A stretch of 8,535 nt of DNA from Desulfatitalea sp. Its GTDB lineage: Bacteria; Desulfobacterota; Desulfobacteria; Desulfobacterales; Desulfosarcinaceae. Under the pieces are notes generated by a model. That model searched no databases and was not told the DNA's origin. It saw nothing but the letters and a program-made list of their open reading frames with translations. The stretch is taken from assembly GCA_013041835.1 (NCBI GenBank), contig JABDRH010000134.1, forward strand, positions 1 to 8,535, written 5' to 3'. Both the position numbers and the translations under genes were made by a program. This document shows, in pieces, positions 1 through 7,639 of this stretch; within the stretch, counting starts at the first letter, position 1, and every line of letters begins with the position of its first letter.

Positions 1-331
1 CCACGGGTACGTTCACCCGAATGGGGCGATCCATTGCCACTTCATACAAGTCCACATGCAGATACTGCTTGGAGACCGGATGCACTTGCAGCTCTTTGAT
101 CATCACCGGTTTGCTCTTTTGACCACCATCAATGCTCAGGTTCATAATGGATCGGCCAAGGCCGCCTGTTTTCAAAATAAGCTCCAGGTCATGGGCATTG
201 ATAGAGAGCATGTCGGGCACGGTGTTCCGTCCGTACAATATCGCCGGCAACCTGCCGCCCCGTCGTAGAGCGCGGGCGGGGCTATTGCCCTTGGTGGTTC
301 GTGTTTCGGCTTTAAGCGCTATTTCATTCAA
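1..331 (-). CDS. rplY: Large ribosomal subunit protein bL25, CTC/TL5 type (5' part only)
   Basis: This is the N-terminal 110 residues of the L25 family, whose members bind 5S rRNA on the large ribosomal subunit. The frame begins MNEIALKAETR and carries the family landmarks: the basic stretch ARALRRGGRLPAILYG (about residues 19-34) and the strand motif KELQVHPVSKQYLHVDLYEV (about 79-98). The usual opening of the C-terminal domain (RPIRVNVPV) follows at the window edge, so this is probably the longer CTC-type form of about 190-220 residues, with the remainder to the left of position 1. No in-frame ATG is available. The TTG at 331-329 is chosen because AAGGAGG (341-347) lies 9 nt before it. The gene lies 30 nt after the prs stop, in the same direction, so the two are probably cotranscribed. 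Identity is seen clearly; the full length is inferred. Confidence 0.93.
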   Translation of the reverse strand, partial: MNEIALKAETRTTKGNSPARALRRGGRLPAILYGRNTVPDMLSINAHDLELILKTGGLGRSIMNLSIDGGQKSKPVMIKELQVHPVSKQYLHVDLYEVAMDRPIRVNVPV

Positions 332-340
332 AGAAAGGAT

Positions 341-347
341 CCTCCTT
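341..347 (-). promoter_or_regulatory. Ribosome binding site of rplY (supports a TTG start)
   Basis: AAGGAGG on the minus strand is a full match to the anti-Shine-Dalgarno core. It sits 9 nt before TTG at 331. The overlapping ATG four bases further on runs straight into a stop (ATG AAA TAG), so the site fixes TTG as the start of the L25 frame. Confidence 0.85.
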
Positions 348-361
348 CGTCAGTATTGGCA

Positions 362-1315
362 TTATACAAATAAAGATGTAACTGAATCGCCTCGATTACT
401 ACGAATGATGGCTTCACCCACCAATTCGGCAATGGACAACACCTTGATTTTATCACAGGCGGCGGCCTCCGGCGTTTGGGCTATGGTGTCCGTAACCACA
501 AGGCTCTTCAGATCCGATGATTGAATCCGGCTGATGGCTGTTCCGGAGAGTACCGGATGTGCGCAACAGGCATGTACCTCAACGGCTCCATTTTCGAGAA
601 GGACCCCGACGGCTTCGGTCAGGGTGCCGGCCGTGTCCACCATGTCATCCAGTATAATGGCGGTTTTGCCCTCAACGTCGCCGATCACGGCCATGGCCTT
701 GGCCACATTGGGTGCCGTGCGGCGTTTGTCTACGATGGCCAACGCAGCGTTCAGCCGCTTGGCGAAGGCGCGGGCACGTTCCACGCCGCCGGCGTCCGGG
801 GAGACGACAACGATATCGTTTTGAAAGTGATTGCGAATGTACTGCAGGATGACCGGAGCGGCAAACAGGTTGTCCACGGGAATGTTGAAGAAGCCCTGTA
901 TTTGTCCGGCATGTAAATCCAAGGTAATGATCCGGTCGGCACCAGCGGTGGTAATTAGATCAGCAACGAGTTTTGCGCTGATAGGCACCCGCGGGGCCAC
1001 CTTTTTATCCTGCCGGGCATAACCATAATAAGGCATGACCGCTGTAATGTGATAGGCCGAGGCGCGTTTCATGGCATCGATCAGCAGGAGCAACTCCATC
1101 AGGTGGTGGCTGACTGGGTTGCTGGTGGATTGAATGATGAAGACATCCTTGGTGCGAACGTTGTCTTCGATTTCGATCTGGATCTCGCCGTCGCTGAAGG
1201 TGGACACCTTCGCGCCGCCCAGTGGCATCTTTAGGTATTCGCAAATTTTTTTAGATAAGGTGATATTGGAATTACCAGAAAAGATCCAAAAATCATTGAG
1301 TGTCCTGCTTGCCAC
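362..1315 (-). CDS. prs: Ribose-phosphate pyrophosphokinase (PRPP synthetase)
   Basis: The 317-residue product makes 5-phosphoribosyl 1-diphosphate from ribose 5-phosphate and ATP, the cytosolic precursor of purines, pyrimidines, His, Trp and NAD. Length fits class I enzymes (about 310-320). Landmarks are FSGNSN near the N-terminus, the ATP-site segment RQDKK (101-105), the metal/PRPP signature [11 protein letters not shown] (133-143), the flexible-loop segment VDKRR (195-199) with its catalytic Lys and Arg, and the ribose-phosphate loop DDMVDTAGT (223-231). The start is GTG at 1315; the next in-frame Met is residue 30, which would remove the first beta strand, so GTG is kept. The Shine-Dalgarno is poor (a G run about 12 nt upstream). 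It follows tRNA-Gln by 38 nt and precedes rplY by 30 nt, with no promoter visible between, so it is probably read from an upstream promoter. Confidence 0.97.
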   Translation of the reverse strand: MASRTLNDFWIFSGNSNITLSKKICEYLKMPLGGAKVSTFSDGEIQIEIEDNVRTKDVFIIQSTSNPVSHHLMELLLLIDAMKRASAYHITAVMPYYGYARQDKKVAPRVPISAKLVADLITTAGADRIITLDLHAGQIQGFFNIPVDNLFAAPVILQYIRNHFQNDIVVVSPDAGGVERARAFAKRLNAALAIVDKRRTAPNVAKAMAVIGDVEGKTAIILDDMVDTAGTLTEAVGVLLENGAVEVHACCAHPVLSGTAISRIQSSDLKSLVVTDTIAQTPEAAACDKIKVLSIAELVGEAIIRSNRGDSVTSLFV

Positions 1316-1353
1316 GTTACCGTAACCCCCTTGTTTTCACTGACTCAAAATAA

Positions 1354-1429
1354 TGGCTGGGGCGGGAGGATTCGAACCTCCGAATGCAGGAACCAAAATC
1401 CTGTGTCTTAGCCACTTGACGACGCCCCA
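1354..1429 (-). tRNA. tRNA-Gln (anticodon UUG)
   Basis: The 76-nt gene folds as a full cloverleaf. The acceptor arm TGGGGCG pairs perfectly with CGCCCCA, followed by discriminator G and an encoded CCA end. The anticodon stem CAGGA/TCCTG closes a loop TTTTGGT with anticodon TTG at 1396-1394, and the T arm is GGAGG TTCGAAT CCTCC. The U1 start and G discriminator are typical of bacterial glutamine tRNAs, and the sequence closely resembles E. coli tRNA-Gln. It lies in the 150-nt space between ispE (36 nt before it) and prs (38 nt after it), on the same strand. It shows no promoter or terminator of its own, so it is probably released from a polycistronic transcript by RNase P and 3' processing. 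Confidence 0.97.
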
Positions 1430-1465
1430 CAATGGCAATGAGAAAGTGATGATACGGTCCGGGTG

Positions 1466-2377
1466 CTATCCGCGCGATAAGAGCTTGGCGACAAACACCT
1501 GTTGCTCATGAGCTTTGCCAAGGCATTTAGCCGCCTTTTCCGCAGTGGCCTTGTCGGTAAACAACCCGAATACCGTTGAACCGCTGCCTGTCATCAGAGC
1601 ACCCAGCGCCCCTTTGTTCATAAGTGCCGTTTTATTGCGCTGAATCGTTTCCCACCCGATTCCAACACCTTTCTCCAGATCGTTGTGCAAGTGGTTCGGC
1701 ACCTTAAACGTTTCTTTAATAAAGGGAACGTTCCTAAGGTTTTTTTTCGATTTTGTCAATGGCAAATTCAGGTTGCGGAAGACTTGAGCGGTTGAAAACC
1801 CGTATCCCGGATAAATCAGCACCGTCCAGAACGCCGGTACGGCATCGAAGGCCGACAGCCGTTCGCCCACACCCTGGGCAATGGCTGGGCGACCGTCGAT
1901 GAAAAATGGCACGTCGGCGCCCACTGACAGCGCCAGGCGGTGCAGGCGCGATGCGGCAAACGGTTTGCCGTGGATCTGATTCAATCCTTTTAAGGTGGCG
2001 GCGGCGTCGCTGCTGCCGCCACCCAAGCCGGCACTGATGGGAATCTGCTTGACCAGATCGATGGCCACAGGGATTGGGGGGATATCGGTTTCAGCGGACA
2101 ATGCCTGTTTGAAGGTATGCGCCGCCTTGCGTACTAAATTGGACGCATCCTGGGGCAAATCGGGATGATGATACGTAAATTGGTCGACCGGTGGACCGGT
2201 TTCGATCGTCAACCGGTCATAGAGGGCCACCGGGCACATCAACGAGTAGAGTTCGTGGTAGCCGTCCACCCGTCGGTCGATGACGTATAAAAACAGGTTG
2301 ATTTTAGCCGGCGCCAGCAGTTCGACGCGTTGCGGATGGGGCGACGAGTTGATGGGGTCTAAGTTCGATGCATGCAT
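1466..2377 (-). CDS. ispE: 4-diphosphocytidyl-2-C-methyl-D-erythritol kinase
   Basis: This 303-residue GHMP-family kinase phosphorylates CDP-methylerythritol with ATP in the MEP route to isoprenoid precursors. The GHMP motifs are all present: APAKINLFL (22-30) with the substrate Lys25, the ATP loop PISAGLGGGSSDAA (113-126), SVGADVPFF (151-159) with catalytic Asp155, and the C-terminal MTGSGSTVFG (262-271). Length is slightly above the usual 280-300 because about 17 residues precede the first strand. The ATG at 2377 is preceded 10 nt upstream by a run of eight G residues that may act as a poor Shine-Dalgarno; no better start is obvious. The gene starts 30 nt after the DUF1844 stop and is followed by tRNA-Gln. 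Identity is secure; the exact start is less so. Confidence 0.96.
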   Translation of the reverse strand: MHASNLDPINSSPHPQRVELLAPAKINLFLYVIDRRVDGYHELYSLMCPVALYDRLTIETGPPVDQFTYHHPDLPQDASNLVRKAAHTFKQALSAETDIPPIPVAIDLVKQIPISAGLGGGSSDAAATLKGLNQIHGKPFAASRLHRLALSVGADVPFFIDGRPAIAQGVGERLSAFDAVPAFWTVLIYPGYGFSTAQVFRNLNLPLTKSKKNLRNVPFIKETFKVPNHLHNDLEKGVGIGWETIQRNKTALMNKGALGALMTGSGSTVFGLFTDKATAEKAAKCLGKAHEQQVFVAKLLSRG

Positions 2378-2407
2378 TGCCGTGCAGCCCCCCCCGTCGG
2401 GGAACGC

Positions 2408-2725
2408 TTAACCTTTTTCCTTAACGTAAAGCATGCGTAGTTCATAAAGAATGTTTTTCAGTATGTTCTCCTCGTCGCTGGTCAGATTACCTTTGGTCTT
2501 TTCTTCGAGCATGGCAAGCAAATCGATGGTCTGCTTGGCCAGAGGTAGGTTTTTTGTTTTTTGGCCGGATGCCGGATCTTCCAGCAGGCCCAGTTGGACC
2601 AGGGACGAGGAGTTGATGGATAGCACAAAGGTTGAGAAATCGATTTTTGGCAAGGCGTAGCTGTGCTGGGAGTCCGCATCATCCGCCCGGCGGCCGTTCA
2701 ATCCTGCTTTGTTTTCCGCGACCAT
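2408..2725 (-). CDS. DUF1844 family small protein
   Basis: This 105-residue protein matches the character of DUF1844 (function unknown). A variable polar N-terminus (1-26) is followed by the conserved block PKIDFSTFVLSINSSSLVQLGLLEDPASG (about 26-54), then LPLAKQTIDLLAMLEEKTKGNLTSDEENILKNILYELRMLYV, which looks like two helices. There is no signal peptide or membrane segment, so it is probably cytosolic. The ATG at 2725 is chosen because AAGGAG (2734-2739) lies 8 nt upstream; the same frame stays open up to 2950, but that extension overlaps serA and has no ribosome binding site. It sits 43 nt after serA and 30 nt before ispE, probably in one operon. The family's role is not known, and the neighbours do not point to one pathway. 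Confidence 0.88.
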   Translation of the reverse strand: MVAENKAGLNGRRADDADSQHSYALPKIDFSTFVLSINSSSLVQLGLLEDPASGQKTKNLPLAKQTIDLLAMLEEKTKGNLTSDEENILKNILYELRMLYVKEKG

Positions 2726-2733
2726 TGGGAATG

Positions 2734-2739
2734 CTCCTT
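2734..2739 (-). promoter_or_regulatory. Ribosome binding site of the DUF1844 gene
   Basis: AAGGAG on the minus strand, 8 nt before ATG at 2725. It decides the start against the longer open frame that runs back into serA. Confidence 0.8.
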
Positions 2740-2768
2740 TTTTTAATGTCCTGCCATGCAATCGCCCG

Positions 2769-4352
2769 TTAGAATTCCAAAGGCGTAACGGCCTTGACCG
2801 TACGCAGGGCGCGCAACTCTTCAATGACCTCAGGCGGCATGGCCGTGTCGGTGCATAAGAAGATGATATTGCGCTCACCACCTTCCTCCTGGCCGACCTG
2901 CATACGGGCGATGTTGATGCTGTGTTTGCCCAAGACGGTGCCGATTTCACCGATTGAGCCTGGAATATCCAGGTTGTAGATCAAGGCCATGTGGCCCAGG
3001 GGAATCATTTCCAACCGGAAGGTGTTGATGCGAACGATGCGTGTGTCTTCCTTGCCGAAGATGGTGCCGGACACGACGTTTTCGCCTTCATGGGTCTTTA
3101 CCCGGACAGTGATGAGCTGGGTGTATTCCTCATGGCCGGCGATGGTGGCTTCGGAAACCTTGATACCCCGGTCGTTTGCCAGGACATGGGCGTTGACGAA
3201 GTTGACCAGGTCGCTTACCATGGGGGCCAGCAAGCCCTTGAGCAGTGCCGTGGTGACAGGTGACAGGTCGATGCCTTTGAAATCACCATAATATTCCACC
3301 ACCACTTCTTTAGGGGCACCTGCAATAAGCTGGGCCTGCAAGCAGCCCATCTGTTCGGCCAGCTTGATATAAGGACCCACCTTTTCGAGGGCTTCTCCGG
3401 TGACGGATGGTACATTGACGGCATTGACGATGGTACCGGTGGTCAGATAGGCGATAATTTGCTCTGCCACCATCACGGCCACATTGGTTTGGGCTTCTTT
3501 GGTGGAAGCGCCCAAATGAGGTGTGCAGATCACCTGGTCCAATTCCATCAATGGGATTTGACCCGGCGGTTCGGTCTCGAATACGTCCAGCGCCGCCCCG
3601 GCGACCTTGCCGGCGGTGATGGCTTCATAGAGATCGGCCTCGTTGACGATGCCGCCCCGGGCGCAGTTAATGAGCATAACCCCCGGCTTCATCTGCTCAA
3701 AGGCGTCTTTATTGATTAGGTTGGCTGTGGTTTTGAGTTTGGGAACATGGACGGTGATGTAATCCGACTGTTGGTAAAGCGTTTGCAGGCTCACCGCTTC
3801 GAATCCGTCGCTTTCGATTTTTTCAGGGGTCACAAACGGGTCGTAAACAATGACACGCATTCGCAGACCGCGTGCACGGTCGGCGGCAATGGCGCCGATT
3901 TTGCCGTATCCAATCACTCCCAGTGTTTTTTGATAGAGTTCGTGGCCGGACAGCTTCTTTTTGTCCCAGCGGCCGGTTTTAAGGGAGGCGGTGCCTGCCG
4001 GAATGTTGCGGGTCAGGGCCATCATCATGGCGATGGCATGCTCTGCCGTGGTAATCACGTTGCCGGTAGGCGTGTTCATCACAACGATGCCGCGTTTGGT
4101 GGCGGCAGGGATATCCACGTTATCCAAACCGATCCCGGCGCGACCGACAACCTTCAATTTGGGCGCCGCGTCGAGAAGCGCCTCGGTCACCTTGGTAGCG
4201 CTCCGAATACATAATGCATCGTAATCACAAATAATGGCTTGCAGATCTTCAGGTGAGAGGCCGGTTTTGACATCCACTTCAATGCCTTCAGCTTCTTGAA
4301 ACATCTTTACGCCAGCCTCGCCCAAGTTGTCGCTCACAAGAATCTTCATCAT
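2769..4352 (-). CDS. serA: D-3-phosphoglycerate dehydrogenase, long form with ACT domain
   Basis: This 527-residue NAD-dependent enzyme oxidises 3-phosphoglycerate to 3-phosphohydroxypyruvate, the first step of serine synthesis. The substrate-binding part comes first. A Rossmann domain follows with GYGKIG (148-153) and the NAD ribose-binding Asp in VYDP (169-172). The catalytic set is complete: Arg232 in NCARGG, Glu261 in ETEP and His279 in TPHLGAST. Residues of about 320-450 form the intervening (ASB) domain typical of the ~525-residue class found in many bacteria, and 455-527 form an ACT domain that often binds serine for feedback control. Two adjacent ATG codons (4352 and 4349) are possible starts; AAGGG (4357-4361) is 4 nt from the first and 7 nt from the second, so the second (526 residues) may be the one used. 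It leads the serA-DUF1844-ispE run. Confidence 0.97.
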   Translation of the reverse strand: MMKILVSDNLGEAGVKMFQEAEGIEVDVKTGLSPEDLQAIICDYDALCIRSATKVTEALLDAAPKLKVVGRAGIGLDNVDIPAATKRGIVVMNTPTGNVITTAEHAIAMMMALTRNIPAGTASLKTGRWDKKKLSGHELYQKTLGVIGYGKIGAIAADRARGLRMRVIVYDPFVTPEKIESDGFEAVSLQTLYQQSDYITVHVPKLKTTANLINKDAFEQMKPGVMLINCARGGIVNEADLYEAITAGKVAGAALDVFETEPPGQIPLMELDQVICTPHLGASTKEAQTNVAVMVAEQIIAYLTTGTIVNAVNVPSVTGEALEKVGPYIKLAEQMGCLQAQLIAGAPKEVVVEYYGDFKGIDLSPVTTALLKGLLAPMVSDLVNFVNAHVLANDRGIKVSEATIAGHEEYTQLITVRVKTHEGENVVSGTIFGKEDTRIVRINTFRLEMIPLGHMALIYNLDIPGSIGEIGTVLGKHSINIARMQVGQEEGGERNIIFLCTDTAMPPEVIEELRALRTVKAVTPLEF

Positions 4353-4467
4353 CTATCCCTTAATCCGTCCTTTGGTAACCCATTTCAAAATCCCGGGCGC
4401 ACCCATATACATTTTTCCCCATGATCTGAATTGAAGAAAGAAATGGCGCCATAATTGAGAAACGAAA

Positions 4468-6396
<1,929 letters not shown>

Positions 6397-6403
6397 TTGA
6401 TCT

Positions 6404-6410
6404 CCTCCTT
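6404..6410 (-). promoter_or_regulatory. Ribosome binding site of dnaK
   Basis: AAGGAGG on the minus strand, 7 nt before ATG at 6396. It is the strongest Shine-Dalgarno in the chaperone pair and fits high DnaK output relative to GrpE, which has a weaker site. Confidence 0.85.
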
Positions 6411-6457
6411 AATGGTAATCTTTCGAACTTGTGCGCATGGCAGTGTTTTTTGAAGCG

Positions 6458-7093
6458 TCAGGGCTGAGCTTGGCCATCATCATTTTTGCCGGGTGTGGAT
6501 ACTGCCACCAGCGAGGGGCGCAGCAGCCGGTCGTGAATGGTGTATCCTTTTTGCAGCTCCCGTACGACTGAGTTCGGCGGCTGGCTTGTGTCGATTTCCT
6601 GCATCATCGCTTGATGGAAGTTCGGATCAAACGCATTTCCCAGCGCCTCGATAGGGGTTACCTTGTGCCGTTCCAGAATCTTTAAAGTTTCACTGAGGGT
6701 AAGATTGACCCCCTGGACCAGCGGGTCATCCGGTCCATAATTGGCGGTGGCGGAATCGATGGCACGTTCCAGATTGTCCACCACCACGAGGAATTCTTTG
6801 ATCAAGCGTTCGTTGGCGTATTTAACGGTTTCTCGCATCTCGCGGGTGGTGCGTTTCTTGTAGTTTTCAAATTCTGCGGAAACTCTTAGCAGCCGGTCGT
6901 AGCTTTCAGATGCTTTCTGCTCTGCCGCCTTTTTCTGTTGGATCAATTCTTCCGCCGTAGCTTCTTTCGAATCTTCCTTTGATTTGATCCCACCATTTTT
7001 TTCCTCATCGTCAGGTTGTTCCACTGTTCCGCCAGTTTCCTTCGACACGGTTGTCGTGTCCTCGCCCTCCTGAATTTCAATTTTCTTGCTCAT
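6458..7093 (-). CDS. grpE: Nucleotide exchange factor GrpE
   Basis: This 211-residue protein is the partner that ejects ADP from DnaK. It has the family layout. An acidic, disordered N-terminus (about 1-45) is followed by a long helix (about 46-115) containing DRLLRVSAEFENYKKRTTRE, which forms the dimer stalk, then a four-helix segment. The C-terminal beta domain carries the signature FDPNFHQAM (155-163) and GYTIHDRLLRPSLVAV (183-198), the part that touches DnaK. The tail is short and polar. ATG at 7093 has only a weak Shine-Dalgarno (GGGAGA about 12 nt upstream), yet the sequence from MSKKIEIQ onward looks coding and no better start appears. It lies 61 nt upstream of dnaK. A promoter-like sequence lies about 100 nt upstream. 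hrcA, often next to grpE, is absent here. Confidence 0.96.
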   Translation of the reverse strand: MSKKIEIQEGEDTTTVSKETGGTVEQPDDEEKNGGIKSKEDSKEATAEELIQQKKAAEQKASESYDRLLRVSAEFENYKKRTTREMRETVKYANERLIKEFLVVVDNLERAIDSATANYGPDDPLVQGVNLTLSETLKILERHKVTPIEALGNAFDPNFHQAMMQEIDTSQPPNSVVRELQKGYTIHDRLLRPSLVAVSTPGKNDDGQAQP

Positions 7094-7193
7094 ACCTGCC
7101 GATTTCTCCCTGGTATTTATTGCGTCCGAACCGTTGGGGCTCGTAGAACGCTGAAAATGTTAAGTAATTAGACTAAGCCCAAAAAGTGGTAAG

Positions 7194-7221
7194 AAAATAA
7201 GACGGTGCGGGATAATGTCAA
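7194..7221 (-). promoter_or_regulatory. Putative promoter of grpE-dnaK
   Basis: On the minus strand, a perfect -35 hexamer TTGACA (7221-7216) is followed after 16 nt by TATTTT (7199-7194). Transcription would start near 7187 and leave a 5' leader of roughly 95 nt before grpE. The -35 is preceded by C (CTTGACA), so it also partly resembles a heat-shock sigma-32 -35 element, but no CCCCAT-like -10 is visible. I looked for a CIRCE repeat (the HrcA operator) in this leader and found none. The rest of the 7094-7240 gap shows nothing else I can name. Confidence 0.55.
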
Positions 7222-7239
7222 GGCGTGAGGATATGTGCC

Positions 7240-7256
7240 GAAAAAGATGGTTGTGC
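7240..7256 (-). terminator. Possible terminator of the SRP RNA
   Basis: The 3' strand of the RNA's closing helix (GCACAACC) is followed by AT and then CTTTTTC. The T5 run directly after a GC-containing helix fits intrinsic termination, as in other long SRP RNAs. The stem is formed with the distant 5' end, not by a local hairpin, and the T run is short, so read-through into grpE is possible. Confidence 0.45.
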
Positions 7257-7497
7257 ACCCTTCTTCGAATTGGCATCAACACTTTCATCGGCGTATGACC
7301 GGGAACGAACCGCGACACAAACTGCATCACTTATCGCTGCTTCCTTCCGGACCTGACGAGGTTCGCGACCGTCTGTTGCGCAGCGTCCGGTCGTCCGATG
7401 TTAGTGCTTTCAGCATAATCCTCGGAAGGGGATTCGGTCCCGCATGAAGCGGATTTCGGGTAGAGGGCACCGCTAACTCCCCACCTAGCACAACCAA
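7241..7497 (-). ncRNA. ffs: Signal recognition particle RNA, large form with Alu domain
   Basis: This RNA scaffolds the SRP that brings nascent membrane proteins to the translocon, by binding Ffh. The universal apical hairpin is unmistakable: CAGGTCCGGAAGGAAGCAGC on the minus strand (7355-7336), with the GGAA tetraloop. It is longer than the ~114-nt E. coli 4.5S RNA. The 5' part, GTGCTAGGTGGGGAGTTAGC then GGTGCCC, matches the Alu domain of Bacillus-type scRNA as I remember it. The ends pair: GGTTGTGC (7495-7488) with GCACAACC (7256-7249), extended by one T-A pair. The long central helix is supported by CACT-aa-CATCGG (7406-7395) pairing with CCGATG-aa-AGTG (7291-7280), then GACCGG with CCGGTC. 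A T5 run follows the closing helix. Ends are estimated from the promoter, the pairing and the T run; the identity is secure. Confidence 0.94.
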
Positions 7498-7504
7498 GTT
7501 TGCA

Positions 7505-7533
7505 ATTATAGATACGGGGGGGAGGATTTGCAA
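7505..7533 (-). promoter_or_regulatory. Promoter of the SRP RNA gene
   Basis: On the minus strand, TTGCAA (7533-7528) is followed by exactly 17 nt and then a perfect TATAAT (7510-7505). The expected start is at about 7498-7497, which coincides with the outer end of the RNA's closing helix. The spacer contains a run of seven C residues (seven G on the plus strand, 7516-7522). This is the best sigma-70 promoter in the window and suits a stable RNA made at a high rate. Confidence 0.85.
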
Positions 7534-7565
7534 GGAAATTGTAAACAAGAGGGCCTCTGACTGTA

Positions 7566-7594
7566 TTGACTTTGGACCATTGGTCCATTAGTTT
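7566..7594 (+). promoter_or_regulatory. Possible tilS promoter with an internal operator-like palindrome
   Basis: TTGACT (7566-7571) and TAGTTT (7589-7594) are separated by exactly 17 nt, pointing toward tilS, with a start near 7601 and a leader of about 40 nt. The -10 is a modest match. Inside the spacer lies TGGACCATTGGTCCA (7573-7587), a perfect 7-bp inverted repeat around one central base. Its position between the two hexamers is the classic place for a repressor site. A shorter repeat, AGAGG-g-CCTCT (7548-7558), lies just upstream. The regulator is unknown. Confidence 0.45.
7573..7587. repeat. Inverted repeat TGGACCA-t-TGGTCCA
   Basis: This 15-bp near-palindrome has two 7-base arms matching perfectly around position 7580. 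It lies between divergent ffs and tilS. There is no T run, so it does not look like a terminator. The arms contain TGGTC/GACCA-type half-sites of the sort bound by some GntR-family repressors; that link is only a suggestion. Confidence 0.7.
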
Positions 7595-7639
7595 GAAAAA
7601 TTAGAAAGAGACTTGAGCAAAGCAATTGTGTGAAGCCTC

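Noticed and set aside
2726..2950. Open-frame extension upstream of the DUF1844 gene (longer 180-codon version)
   Set aside because: It overlaps the 3' end of serA in another frame, its amino acids (Arg/Ser/Cys-rich) look like out-of-frame translation, and the good ribosome binding site marks the ATG at 2725.
3747..4214. 155-codon open frame on the plus strand opposite serA
   Set aside because: It is antisense to a fully conserved enzyme gene, its composition (many His, Gly, Val) is typical of reverse-frame translation, and it has no family resemblance.
4353..4467. Terminator after dnaK or promoter of serA
   Set aside because: The gap has a 10-bp palindrome ATGGCGCCAT (4443-4452) without a loop or T run, and a lone TATATG without a fitting -35. 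Neither supports a call; dnaK read-through into serA stays possible.
7094..7240. CIRCE operator for HrcA upstream of grpE
   Set aside because: No TTAGCACTC / GAGTGCTAA pair with a 9-nt spacer is present; the AT-rich TTAGTCTAATTACTTAA stretch is not a good match.
7327..7588. Two overlapping minus-strand open frames of 73 and 85 codons
   Set aside because: They lie across the SRP RNA and its promoter; the RNA explains this stretch and the translations resemble no protein.
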